A stretch of DNA of 64,000 nucleotides from Prorocentrum cordatum (Eukaryota; Sar; Dinophyceae; Prorocentrales; Prorocentraceae): contig CAUYUJ010022059.1 in the NCBI GenBank assembly GCA_963575745.1, positions 870,243 to 934,242 on the forward strand, read 5' to 3'. Shown here piece by piece: positions 50,547-61,933 of this stretch. Made by a program: the position numbers and the translations under genes. How positions within the stretch are numbered: the first letter of the stretch is position 1; each line of letters opens with the position of its first letter. Under the pieces are notes generated by a model. It searched no databases and was not told where the DNA came from. It saw nothing but the letters and a program-made list of their open reading frames with translations.

Positions 50547-50903
50547 GCCAGTTCAACTGGTCAAAAGCGTTCGATGCAACCGCCCGCGCGTTAGATTTCA
50601 ACGCGTTCGGTCGAGCGCTCGCGAATCCTCCATGCTTTCGGAGCGTTGGCGCGCGCGTGTGAAATATTCCATGGTTTTCCAATGGTGCTTGAACCGTATA
50701 TCGCGCGGCTTCTTCAGGAATCGTAGTATTCTGGTTGCGCGCGCATGGATTCCCGCGGCGCTCGCGTCGATCGCGCGCGCGCGACTGAATTCTCATGTTT
50801 CGACCATAAAAAACCAAGGCTTAGACTTCCGCGCGGGAGAGGCCCATGACAATGAGCGTCTGGGGCATTTGGGTCGCGCGCGGCGTGCTCGGCGGTCGGG
50901 GCG

Positions 50904-52690
50904 CTAGGGGGCCCTCTGCGACCTCCTCGTAGACTGGCCTGGCTGGCCGGCCTCGCCCTCGGGAAGCTCCGGGCCCGCCGCCTCCGCGGGGCAGACCTCC
51001 GGCGCGCGCGGGCCGACTTGCGCGCCAATCTCGCAGACCTTGTTCCCGCGGCAGAACTGCGCGACATCGCCGCTGGTCTCGCGGCGCGCGTAGCTGGCGT
51101 CTCGCCCGCCCTCGGAGTCACCGACGAGCCGATGGCCCGAGTCGACCATCTCCGCGACGCTCAGCAACGGGCCCCGCCCTGAACTTGGCGGCGCGTGCCT
51201 GGGAAGCTCCGCGCATCTCCCCCGCGTGGAGCCTCTCGCCCTCGTCAGCCGCGCAGTGGCCTGAGGCGGTCTTGTAGGAAGCCGCCAGGACTCCCGTGCA
51301 CTGGGTGGCCCACGCGGGAGCCGCGCGGCAGCGCAGAGGCCGCTGCGCGAGAGTCGGCGCCCGCGCGCAATATGCCGCTGAGCTCGACCTCCTCCGCGAC
51401 CGCGTTGCCGCGGGCCACCTTCGCGTCCAAGACCGCGCCGGTCACGGAGTCGATGCCGCCCGCCAACGCAGGCCTGGGTCGCTCTAGTCATAAGAGTGAA
51501 GGTGCGCGAACGGGTGGCCGACCTGCTCGCCGTCGCCATTGAGGTAGAGCGCTGCGCTCTGCCGAGACGCCCCACTAGTAGAGGATGGTGCTGGGCCGAC
51601 CCTCGCGGTCGCAACTGTCGAAATCGAGGCCGCTGACCAGGGCGCCGACGACGCAGGCCCAGTCGGGCCAAGGTCCCCCCCCAGCCGGCACTGCTGGTCA
51701 AGGCGCGACCGGGTCTGTTCAACGCTCGCTAGCGTGCCCCTGTTCTTGCTGAAGCACCCCCGCTGCGTTTGGCCTCGGCCGCCGCGGCCCGGGCAGAAAA
51801 GGCCCGAGGTTCTGCCCCTGGTCCTCGCCCCCGCCGGTCTTGCTCTTGCCGTCGGACTTGCCTTTGCCGTCGCCCATGGCCTTGCCCGTGCCCTTGCCCC
51901 TGCCCTTGCTCCTGCCGCCCTCGGCCAAATCGTCCAGGTCCATCGGCGCCGGGGCCGCGGCGATCGCGCTCTGGGCCCCTTGGATGTCCGTGACCTCCCG
52001 GCGGAAGTCCTGCCGCTCGACGAGCCAGGTCGCGATGGGCGCGTGGCGTTGCCGCAGGGCCCCCCCCTCGAGTTGGCGCAGCACTGTGCCGATCCTCATT
52101 TGAAGCCGAGAGGGTCTCGCCACTCCGCTGCTCGTATCGGATCAGCTCTCGCCCGAACAACGCTAGCCTGTCCACGACATCGCCAGCGAACGCGAAGTTC
52201 AACAGGTTGAGCACCTGGCCCGCGATCCGAGACCGGGCAGTCGGCTCATAGTACTCAACCAGCTTGCGCCGCGCCTGGGAGCCCTCGTTCCCGCCGCTAC
52301 TGACGATGGTGGTCTAGGGGTGCTGGCGGCAAAGGAGAAAGAGGATGGGGCGCAGCTGCTGCGAGGCGCTCTTGAGCGAGTCCTCGGCCAGGTCGTCGAT
52401 GAGCGCCCAGGTCGCGTCGGCGCTCTCGGCCCGACGCATCCCTGTGACAAGGTCGGGGTTCACAACCGCGCGCTCTGAAGATGACCTTCCAATTATTCCA
52501 CTTGTGCTCCTTTCCCGCGAAGACGCCAGGCTTGCCAGGCGTGCGCGTGTCCACCAGGTGATCCACCCGAGGTTCCGCCGCAGCAGCAGCAACATCTGAC
52601 GGCTGGGCCACGCCGGCTGCCGCTCGGCCAAGGCGCTGCGCCTCGGCCCTGAACTCGCTCTTGCGTCGTCGCCTGCGCCGCTCTCCCTAA
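50904..52690 (-). pseudogene. Copia-type retrotransposon gag and protease-region relic
   Basis: Read on the minus strand across several frames. 52575-52480 has VDHLVDTRTPGKPGVFAGKE and HKWNNWKVIF, the typical start of copia-type gag ('GKP..F.G....W..W'). 52460-52325 continues with MRRAESADATWALIDDLAED and PILFLLCR. 52265-52110 has KLVEYYEPTARSRIAGQVLN and FGRELIRYEQRSGETL. 52100-51850 gives RIGTVLRQLEGG, an MDLDDLAEGG segment and a Lys/Gly-rich basic tail. In 51460-51025 VTGAVLDAKVARGNAVAEEV and LLSVAEMVDSGHRLVGDSEG resemble the post-protease segment of such polyproteins. At least four frame changes make it dead. I could not find an intact aspartic protease DSG, and no integrase or RT follows. 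No LTRs seen. Confidence 0.6.
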
Positions 52691-52699
52691 CTGCTGGAC

Positions 52700-53570
52700 C
52701 CTCTCTTCAGTTCCTATCCTGTCAGCGGCGCTCCGAGGCAGGCTTGAGCGCGATCGCCGAGAGAACCCGCAAGCGCCTGTGCCGGAACAGCTTGCGCAGG
52801 GTCCTCGCGATCCGCCGCCAGCCGTTGTCCGACACGCAGATCCACCCCTCGTTCTCCGGCAAGCCTCGCACGTGCACAGCGCCCGCGCCCGCGGGGCCAG
52901 GAACCGCAGAACCCTCGCCAGACGAGGACGGCGGGGACCACGGCTCCGCTACCATGGTGAAGTCATTTCTCGGGATGCTTGCCTGGAGAGGTGAACCGAA
53001 ACGCTGATGCAGCATGGTACATGCCACATCATGATATCCAACTCTCTCAACACAATCACTGCAGGGGGCTATGGGTTTGGCACAACCCCCAGGAAACGGA
53101 ACTGAACAATTTGAAAAGCCGGGAACGCCCTTGACCCCAATTTGCTGCCAGCGGAGCCGCGAGCTTATCCAAAGGCGACGACGGAACTCCCCACCAGCGG
53201 CGGCAACAGCTCGCCAACAAAACACTTCGCGGCGGACAGGCGCGCCCAGACCAGGCCAGGAGGGCCGGCCCCAGGAGCAGGGGCCAGCAGGGCCAGGGGA
53301 TGGGGGGCGGGCCCAGGGCCAGAAGTGCCAAGGCACAAACCAGGAAGGGGCAGGCCCAGGAGAGGGGACCGCAGGCCAAGGGCGCCATAGTGGGTTGAGC
53401 CGAGGGCGGGCTCCTATGAGTCGCAGGGTGCTGGCATTCTGAAAGGAGGAGAGGGTCGGAGGCCTCGAGGCGAGAGGGGGGGGAGTGGGGGTCCCATCCA
53501 AAGCGCCTGGGAACTGGGTTCTGAATCTCTGGACTGGAAGGTCGGTGGCGCGAGCTGCCTGGAACTCCCA
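52700..53570. other. No gene recognised
   Basis: Mixed sequence. The minus-strand frame 53777-52722 begins in the 10-bp repeat and is otherwise Ser/Pro/Arg-rich without motifs. No gene is supported. Confidence 0.4.
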
Positions 53571-53589
53571 GGCGTTCCCAGCTGCTCCT

Positions 53590-53750
53590 GAGCGTTCCCA
53601 GGCCCTCCCAGGCGTTCCCAAACGCTCCCAGGCGCTCCCAAGCGCTCCCGAGCGCCCCCGAGCGCCCCCAAGCGCACTCGCCTCCAGGCGCCCCCAGGAG
53701 CTTCCAAGCGCTCCCGAGCTCCCAAGCACTGCCGGGCGCTCCCAAAAAGC
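53590..53750. repeat. 10-bp minisatellite GCGCTCCCAA/G
   Basis: About 15 units of strikingly regular 10-bp length (GCGTTCCCAG, GCCCTCCCAG, ACGCTCCCAG, GCGCTCCCGA, GCGCCCCCAA) with only a few length changes. Minus-strand frames read Trp/Glu/Leu/Gly repeats and are artefacts. Confidence 0.9.
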
Positions 53751-54254
53751 TCCCACTCCCAGGCGCTCGCATGCCATGCGCTCCCGTGCGCGTCAAACAT
53801 TGATGATCATGGGCACGAATGGCCCGTGTGCGCCTTCACTTGCCGTCATTCACCGTCAGTTGTCATCAGTCGTCGTCGTCGCCGTTGACACGAGGTTGCA
53901 ATCCCTTGATCTTTGAAGGAGAATCAACCCTATGGGAAGTGTTACAGGCTGGGGGGGGATTGATAAGCTGCGGAAGACCCTGGGACCTGAGCCCCGAGGC
54001 CAGGACCCAGAGCCTTAAGCCCTACAATAGGAGCTCGACCACAAGAAACCTTCCACAAGAAACCCGACCCTGGAACCCCAGGGCGACCATCGACTTCTGG
54101 TGTGGGAACGTCGCGCTTTCCGTAGCAGAACCATCGAAACCCAAGGATCCCAGGGTACCCTGGAGGCAAACAGAGTGTTTCTTGGCACGGGTTTCCTAGA
54201 GTTCCAAACACCGAGCCCGCGACCCTCGGCCCTGAGCCCTGCGGGCACGAAACA

Positions 54255-54745
54255 GGCGGGCGGCCCCCAACGGGCGGGCGGACCCTGACGAGGCGACGAG
54301 GGCGGCGACGGCAACGACGGCTGCGAAGGCGACGACTACGACGACGACCCTGACGGACGATTTGGGCGGGGGGACCCTAACACGCGGATTGGGCGGACCA
54401 CCGCCGGGCGGGTCGGGCGGACGGACCTTCACTGGCGGGTCGGCCAGGTGGTCCTAAGGGTGGATCGGCCAGACTCTCACGGGCGGGCGAGATATCACAA
54501 CAGTGCGCAAGCCACCCAGCAGGTCATTCACGAGGGCGACGGCGACGATCATGGCGACGACGACGACGACGACGAGGGCGACGAATACGAGAAGGACGAA
54601 GACGACAAGGACGACGACGACGACGGCGACGGTGACAACGATGAGGGCAGCAATGCCGACGACGATGACGACGACTCCAACGGGCGGGTCGGGCGGGCGG
54701 ACCCTAACAAACGCGTCGGGCGGGCGGTGCCTAATTGGCGGCGGG
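54255..54745. repeat. GGGCGG/GAC simple-sequence region
   Basis: Alternation of GGGCGGGCGGACC words (54255-54430 and 54685-54730) with (GAC)n/(GACGAC)n triplets (54300-54360, 54535-54680). Open frames are poly-Asp or poly-Thr and not supported as genes. Confidence 0.8.
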
Positions 54746-54824
54746 TCGGGCTGTCTGGGGCATTACATACCGTGCAATCCATCCAGGGGTCTCCGACATA
54801 TGAGAGAGATGCAGGCCGCATCGT

Positions 54825-55090
54825 TCGCCAGAGCGTTCAAGATGGCTCAACAAGCCCTTCAAACCGGTGCAAGACGGCCCAAGAGGCCCCGATCAGGCCA
54901 CCGACACGGCTTCAAGCGAGCCCCCAGAGCGCGCCACCGATGCACTGCTGGAAACCAATCCCTCCAAGATGATTCCAAGACCACCAAGACCCCTAAAAGG
55001 CCCACACATGGCTCCAAAACGCATCCCAGCCGGCCGCATAGGCCATCAGGAGCCCCAAAGAAGGCCCCCAAAGAGTCTCGGCATTTGCAG
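54825..55090. repeat. 11-bp-period CCAAGA satellite
   Basis: Diverged units (TTCAAGATGGCT, GCAAGACGGCCC, CCAAGAGGCCCC) in the usual orientation. Confidence 0.65.
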
Positions 55091-57250
55091 CACGACCCAT
55101 GCGCAGCAGCGGGATGGGCCAACGGCCATTACAGTTTCGCTCTCGAATTAAAAGCGCCACTGCCCCTTGCACCCCGTCGCCCTTGGAAACCTCACGAACA
55201 TGGGACATCATCCCTCCAGATTCAGCACGCGGCGCGCGCCTCATCCGCCCACGGTGGTATCCAGAACGGCAGGTGCGTCTGGTTGTACGGCCGATGGAGG
55301 ACAGGCAACTTCCTCAGATGTAGGCGGATGGAGCGAATCATGTTCATGCTCACATTTCGACCTCCTTTTCTTCCTCCTCCCGCTTTCAAAATTGATGATT
55401 ATTTGCGCACATGACGGGCAGTTCATAGTGTGAAGCGTCGGTCGCGTTACATGTACCCCAGGAGCCTTGATTGCGTTGCTTTGCCAAGCCCAAGCGCTAT
55501 CCCATCGAACCTCCACTACTCGTGGCAGGTCGCCTGCCGTTTGCTTGTTTTGGGGACCTTCGCTCTTGTCGGCATTCGCCATGTGCACCGTGCAAGACAC
55601 CCGATCCACAACCCTGACAAAACGAACACTCGACAATTATTCACACATATATGAAGGCCACCAGGAGCGGCATTTACTGCAACTGGAGAGATGCATGCAT
55701 AGGCGTCGCGCTGCAAGAGTCAGGTCGCGCTTGCTGGTGCCTTGGCGGCGGGGAAATGTAAGGAGGGGGGGTAAGAAAGGCAGAGAAAAGTAAGGAAAAA
55801 ATTCGGCCCAGTGGGCCCGCGACGCTGTCCTGAGTCACTCCAGAATGGCGCCCGCCCTTCCCTCCTCCTCCACCTCATGATGTCTTATTTGTCCTTCTCC
55901 TCCTCCTCCTCATCCAGCACATGGGGAGGGGAGGAACGATTGAAACTCAGAGAGGGCGCAGGACCGAGGGCGGCGAACGGGCCTGAACCTGGCACCCGCT
56001 CTGACCAGTGCTTTCAGTAGCGAGCGGCTCGACGAATAATCGCTGAGTTTGGCATCCAGGGGACATCTGCACTGCGCGGCGGCACTGCATTGCAATGCGT
56101 GTCCTTTCGCAGAGAGGAAGCCCTCCGGGGAAACGCGGCGGGAGGGGGGGGCACCCGAAGGAAGCCAAGGGCGGCAACCTTCGCGCGAGCGAAGGAAGCA
56201 CTCTGCTTAGGGCGAGGCCCGAAACTTGGGGGAGCTCCATCTCCTCCTCCCCACCCCAGCCCCAATCGCTACCATTAGGACTGTAATTTGGAGGCCATGC
56301 CGTGGTCTGGGGTCCTGTCCTGGGGTGCGCTCCATCTAAGATTTCTATCCGGATACAGCCGTGAAGACGAGCATGACCTCGGAGGCACCCCACAATGAGA
56401 AAAGACATAACGACCATGATCCTCGATCTTCCTCAAGACGACGGCAGAAAGAAACCAAATTGTACCCATAATCCCCGGTCGTCAACTGAGCAGAATCACC
56501 CCCGGATCTCTGAGAACCAGCGGGCCCTATTTTCGCATCGGGCGCGGTGGTCGTTACAGAGCGTTCTGGAAGGATCTGTTGCAGCACAGTGCACAGTGCC
56601 TCGACAGCGGAGGTCTGCGCATCCAAGGCGCCGCGCCTCGGCGGCGACGACGCTCGACAGATACGACCCTGTGAACTAACTCTCCAGGGGTGCGCCTTAA
56701 CCATCATTTCGAAGGGAATCCAGCCGTGGCGACGAGACGGACCCAAGAGGCCCTCCCCCCCCAGAAAGATAAGCCACCGAAAACCTCTTATCCTCGACCA
56801 TCGATCGACCGACGATGACTACGACGACGACCCCAGACCCCAAACCCCGTTCAAAATCGGTCCCAGGACCCCTCGGGGAACTCATCCTGCAACTGCCCCC
56901 CCGAAGGCCGACGACAGCGAAAATCACCTTCCATCCTCGATGCACTCGATCTCGTGGAAGATGCACGTGTAGACCTGTCCTGGAGGGCAACCTGGGCAGA
57001 ATGTCGAGGCGAATGTGGCCGCAACACCAAGGAGAAGACTCCGCGACGCCCAAAGAAAAAACATACAAAACCACCTTCCCCAAAGAACCGATGCCTTGAA
57101 TTTTCAAGACGGGATCCCCGGAAATCAATACCCTTTCCCCAAGGCTGTTTTTTCGTCCTGGGCCGTTTCTTGACGGTTCTATTGGCCCTGGCGATGGTCC
57201 CTGGAAGTCGAAAAAGGCCCAAACCCTCCGTCGTTAGAGGCCTTCTAGAT
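55091..57250. other. No gene recognised
   Basis: Largely non-repetitive. Frames of 60-190 codons occur on both strands but none has recognisable motifs or consistent protein-like composition over its length. A short (TCC)n lies at 55860-55915. Confidence 0.4.
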
Positions 57251-57267
57251 GGGGTCGGAGGATCGCG

Positions 57268-57430
57268 CCGCATCGGCGATACATCGGCGATACATCGGCG
57301 ATGCATCGGCGATGCATCGGTGATGCACCGGCGATGCATCGTCGACGCCGGCGATGCATCGGCGACGTTGACGTGGAACAAATCGGGCTCCACATCGAGC
57401 CGGCATCGCCGATGCACCGGCGATGCGGTG
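57268..57430. repeat. 12-bp repeat GGCGATGCATC
   Basis: About ten units of CGGCGATACATC / CGGCGATGCATC / CGGTGATGCACC, interrupted near 57378-57404. Most units contain ATGCAT or ATGCAC, so the array is rich in self-complementary steps. His/Arg/Cys/Ile/Asp peptide repeats in the frames are by-products. Confidence 0.9.
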
Positions 57431-57489
57431 CGATCCTCCGACCCCGTCTACTCGGACCCCACCTAGGAGGCCTAGAGTCGTGTTTTGTT

Positions 57490-58170
57490 TTCACGACACA
57501 AGCACGCCTGAGTCCCGATCCGCGATCTCCCATCGCAAGCGGTGGCGGCCCTGGCGGCGGTCCGCGGGGAGCTCCGCGTCCGCCTGCAGGCTCTCGGTCA
57601 GCCGCGGCAGAATGCAGGGCTCCGCCTCCTGACCGGGCCGGGCACGCCGCGCCTGCGCTGCGCCTCTCGGCACGTCCGAGACTGGGGCTGGGAGTGCGGG
57701 GGCGAGTCCCGACAGCCAGTGTTGCACAGACCAGCAACTGCCGATGCTGAGCGGGCGATCTTCGCTTTGAACGAGCAGCGCCTGCTGCGAGACAGACATC
57801 AGGTCCTGCTCAAAATGGGCAGGAACTGCTGTCGGGCATCGTCCCCGCAATTTCTGTCCTCATGTCGGCCCTCGTGAACCTCCGCCTCCCCTTTATCTGG
57901 GCGTGCCACAATATTGCGCAACTTTCTCGTCCCGCTTGCCGGCCCCAGGCAAGGGGTCGAGATAGGCAGTATCTGCGACGCCCAGTTCTCGGTTCGTCGA
58001 AGGTGTGCCTGGCGAGCCAAATATTCAAGGCGCTACTGGTCCTTGCCAGAAGCTCCCCACTGGCCCTGCGGCACGTCGCGCCTGGACAACATGTCTTGCT
58101 GATACAGGGCAATGTACCCTTCAATCGATTTTCGGGCCAAGATGGCCTCCAACATGCCTCCAGGTCCACC
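57490..58170 (-). CDS. Unidentified coding remnant
   Basis: Minus-strand frames in succession are fairly protein-like: 58100-57860 (ELLARTSSALNIWLARHTFD, then a basic stretch and FTRADMRTEIAG) and 57830-57500 (QDLMSVSQQALLVQSEDRPL, CWSVQHWLSGLAPALP, ILPRLTESLQADAELPADR). The change of frame between them near 57850 suggests an indel or intron. Helical, Leu/Gln/Ala-rich, no catalytic motif. Could belong to a retroelement or a host gene. Confidence 0.3.
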
Positions 58171-58330
58171 CAACGCTGTCAAGATGGTCCCAGTATCCCG
58201 CCCAGGTGGCCTCGAAGACGACCACGACTGCCCAATGTGGCCCAAAGCGGCCTCAAGGCCCTGACATTGGCTCCAAGACGGCCACCAAAGACGTCCCAAG
58301 AATGACCCAATAGGGCCCCCTTGGGCGCAC
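58165..58330. repeat. Short CCAAGA satellite
   Basis: Units such as GTCAAGATGGTCCC, CCAAGACGGCC and CCAAGAATGACCC. Same orientation as the other arrays. Confidence 0.6.
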
Positions 58331-58829
58331 CAACCCTCCCTCCAGCAGCGACTCGGCACCGCAATTGGAACCGCGGGGAGCGCACGTTTCTGCGCGATCG
58401 ATCATCGCATGGCCGCAGCCTCCGACGGAATGGAATGGGAGCGGGGCGATGGGACACATACGGACAGACTACTGTGTGCTGGGTGCTGTTGCAGGCGCAC
58501 GTCTGACGCGAAGACATAGTATGACAATCTTGCAATCGATTCTCCCCCGAAAGGTGTAGCGAGTCAGCGCCCGCCACGGAGCGTATAGTAAAAGATTTCT
58601 GAGCGTGCGCGTCGCCCCTGCTGGGTTGACGCACACATAGTATCCGCCACCGTGCCCTCGATGCACGAGTTGGAGTGTCCTCAGGTCCTTGCCCAATCCC
58701 CTCTAAGCCTCAGCCCTCAACTCAATCGTAAGAAATCTTTGAGGAGCCCAGACCCAAAATTGCCAAATCTTCTGCGGCGGGTCGCGTGGCCCCTGGGGCG
58801 CATCGTTGCTTATCAATGGCTGGTTCGGC

Positions 58830-59360
58830 CTCAAGGAGGTCCCCAAGAAGGGTCAAGAGGGCCGGGCCCCAAGAGGCCCCAAAGACGGTCGAAGAAGACC
58901 CCGAATCGCCCAGGGGCTTCCAAGAGCCTCCCCAAGAGGGCCCCGAGAAGCAAGCAGACATCATTCCCCATAGGTTGTCTTTGCGGATTTGGGCCCTCGC
59001 GCCTTTGCGGCTTCCCGACGTCCCAAGACAACCCAAGAGGCCCCAAAGATCGCCCCAAAACGGCCAAAGAGGCTTCGAAGAGGGCGCGCAACTTCCCAAT
59101 AGGGCTCTAAGACGACCCAAGAGGCCTCCAAGACGGCCCAAGAGGCCGCCAAGACGGTTCCAAGAGGGGGCCCAGACGGGGGACCCGAACGGACAGTTCG
59201 ACCCCCTCGTCTCCGAGAGGCCCCCAGGATGGCCAAACATGTTCCCGATAGGCCACGAGAAAGCCGAGAGGGGGCCCCAAGAGGCTCCCAAGGTGCCCCA
59301 ACACTGTCCCCAAGAGGCCCCTGAAAGCGCCCCGAAGAGAACCCAAGAAACATCCCTGAG
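58830..59360. repeat. 11-bp-period CCAAGA satellite
   Basis: A long array of CCAAGAGGCCC / CCAAGACGGCC / CCAAGAGGGCC units. Frames give Pro/Arg/Lys or Gly/Leu/Trp repeats on the two strands. Confidence 0.85.
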
Positions 59361-59380
59361 GACTCTGACCAACAACCCAG

Positions 59381-60210
59381 TCACGGTGGCGGGATGTGTC
59401 GAAAGCCAATAGATAAGTATGTTTGGGTGATGCCGAAGGCGGGGCCGCTTCCTCTCGAACGGCTTGATCGCCCTCGCGGTTTGTCAAGGCAATTCGCAGA
59501 GGAGTCGTTGCCGGCATGCACCAGATGGCCTGGGCCCTTGACAACACCAGCCCCCGAATCCCCTCCAAGCGCAATCGCGCTCAGCAGCGTCTTCCCAAAA
59601 CCTGTTCTAAGCCTCGTCCTGGCAATCGTAACAAACATCCGCTCGCCGAGCAGCGCCTTGGCCTCCGTGCCTGCTGCCCATCTCGAGATACACGCGTTGC
59701 TGGCTGACTCCTTGGTGGCTTGGCGCGCACACGCTCTATACAAGCCGCTCGGCGCACTTTGGCCCCTCCTATGGGAGCGGTGAACACGTGGAGGCAGGCG
59801 CGCTAAAAGCCGAGTGAGGGACGCGCACGCGTGAATTGCTTTGCCATCCCAGCTCCCATGAAGGGGAGCAGGATAAACAACATGGGAATGAGGCCCCCAG
59901 TGGAAATCTCGAACGCCCGCTTGCCCAAAGAACGGGGGGGACCATTTCCACTGGGCATCGTCCGCCAACTACTTGGCGGCGGCCCTGGTCGTCCACTGTG
60001 AAAGACCGCTGGGCTCGAGACCGCACCTGGCCAGGATCGCCCCTCTGTCATAGTCCTGGGCCGACGAATCCTGGAACAGAAACGTGGGGAGCAAGACGGG
60101 CATGGGCAACTGTACCCGGAATATTGAAAAAGTGATCAACACATGCCGACACAAACGCCTGGCCCAACAAAGAGGGCAATCTGCAGGCCTGCGAATACCC
60201 AGGGGCATTC
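59381..60210 (-). other. Weak coding remnant, unidentified
   Basis: On the minus strand a stretch near 59935-59815 reads AFEISTGGLIPMLFILLPFM followed by GAGMAKQFTRA, a hydrophobic segment that could be membrane-spanning. Neighbouring frames (WKWSPPFFGQAGVRDFHWG) overlap it. No frame is long enough or conserved enough in type to name. Confidence 0.2.
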
Positions 60211-60423
60211 ACAGAGCACCGAAGCTCGTCTTTACAACGTGCATGTCTTGCTTTACCTGTGTCTGCGCCTCTTCCTCATTTTGCGTCGCATCCGTGCCCA
60301 TGTCCGTGCACCTAGTTCTGTGCGTGCCCTTATCATTCCCATCTCCCTCCTTCGCCCTGTCTCCCCAATCTTTCTTTATCGATGTTCCCTCTCTCCCTGC
60401 CTCGTTCCCTTCTCTCTTTCATG

Positions 60424-60880
60424 TTGTGTATGCCAGCTACATATGCCCTCCGACCCTTGTCAGGTACAACGGAGGCTAACACCCGAACCAGCAAGCTTGC
60501 GCTGGGTAGTACCACGTGGGGGCACGTGCAAATCACCTGCGCGCTCCACCGAAGAGCTTATTGACAACCGTGGGTGGGTGGGGGCGCAGCGGGGCCACAA
60601 TATTAAATAATGGCATCCAGACGAGCACGATGAGACAGCACGACTCTGGAATATCATCGATCAATATTTGACTACTTATGTATGCCAACTACATATACTC
60701 TCCGAGCCTTGTCAGGTGAAGGCACACGCGAAGCGTGCATGAATATAACATTGTCTGATCCTTTTCAAGGACAGCGAGGGGCTATGATCCGAGCCGGCAG
60801 GCTTGCACTGGTCAGTGCCACATCAACTTCCCCGATCAAGCATGATCTCCAGTATCAGAAGAAAGTTGAGGCTAACAAGA
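60424..60880. repeat. Pair of diverged direct repeats
   Basis: TATGCCAGCTACATATGC with CTCCGACCCTTGTCAGGT at 60428-60464 recurs as TATGCCAACTACATATAC with CTCCGAGCCTTGTCAGGT at 60679-60715. In the second copy about 80 bp separate this from the continuing match (GCAGGCTTGCACTGG and GAGGCTAACAAGAACCAG). Confidence 0.7.
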
Positions 60881-61102
60881 ACCAGTAGACAACGCCCCAC
60901 ATGGGGGCCAACTGCGCAACATCTGTAAGCAAGAGACCAATAATCTGGAGAAGTACCAACGCGCGGACGAGTGAGGCTCACTTTCCCTCGGCGGGGGCAT
61001 TCGCGGGCTGACCTTTCCGAGAGCCGTCTGCCGAACGAAGCGATGTCTGCCAGCGGCGCGCGTCTGGCCAGCAGCTCTGCTGCGCCACAGCACTGAAGGC
61101 CG

Positions 61103-61690
61103 TCAGCGGTCAGCGGTCCAGTGGGCGGCGCCGACCCCCGAGGCGTCGGCCGCCTCCCGTAGCCGGCGCTGCAGACGTCGCTGCGACATTTGATCGAGCC
61201 GCTGCCTGGGCGTCAGCTCGACGCGCGCCGTGTAGTGCGTGAGCCACGACACCGTCGATGGCTTTTTGAACAATACCATCTGCTCTGCACTTCTCTTGGC
61301 ACGGCCAAGCAACGCTGCGACACCTGAAGTCGTGCGCATCCAAATCGTGCCATTCAGCGAGAGCGCCTCAGACGCGCGCGGCAAGCCTGCGAAGCAGAGG
61401 GGCGCCGCCACCGCTGGGCCGAACTCCCCAGCCAGGGCCAGCCAGTCGGCGATGACGAGGGCGAGCTCTGCAGGTAGGGCAGGCGCCTGCAAGGGGAGCC
61501 GCCGAGTGCGCCAGACATCCACGCCTTCCAAACAGTGCGGTGAGTATGCCCAGGGCTCGCCTTCGCGAAGGCCGCCAACATGGCGGGCGACGCGCCCGGG
61601 CCCTTCGACGACGTGCTCAGCCAAGCACCAGTCCAGGCCCATCCACAGAGAGCTGGTGGAGGCCCACCGCCATGGCCTCCAGGTCAGCAC
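61103..61690 (-). pseudogene. Tyrosine recombinase-like domain of the DIRS-like element
   Basis: 195 codons on the minus strand. After a Trp/Leu/Gly-rich start comes LPLQAPALPAELALVIADWL, then GPAVAAPLCFAGLPRASEAL. In this last part R-A-S-E fits the first catalytic Arg motif ('LR.SEl..L') of tyrosine recombinases. TSGVAALLGRAKRSAEQMVL follows, in the place of the beta-hairpin with Lys. The C-terminal half with the H..R and Tyr nucleophile was not found before the stop at 61103 or in the next 200 bp. These enzymes join element DNA to the target by strand exchange. The copy is therefore incomplete and probably inactive. Confidence 0.5.
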
Positions 61691-61933
61691 TGGCAGCGTT
61701 GACGGCCGAGGCGTGGCGCTGCGTGGTCACTGGTTTGAGCGAGCTCATCACAAAGGTAATGATACGCCATGCGCCCGCGGCGTCTGCCAAGATCGTCGGC
61801 CATTGCGAGACTGTCCGCGAGATCTGGCCAAGGCGCCCGCGGCCGAATGGGCCAGCGCCAGACGCCGCTGCGGAGGTTCGCGAGCGGACTGAGCTGCGAC
61901 GAGCCCCCTGTCGGCATCAACCCATGCATATTT

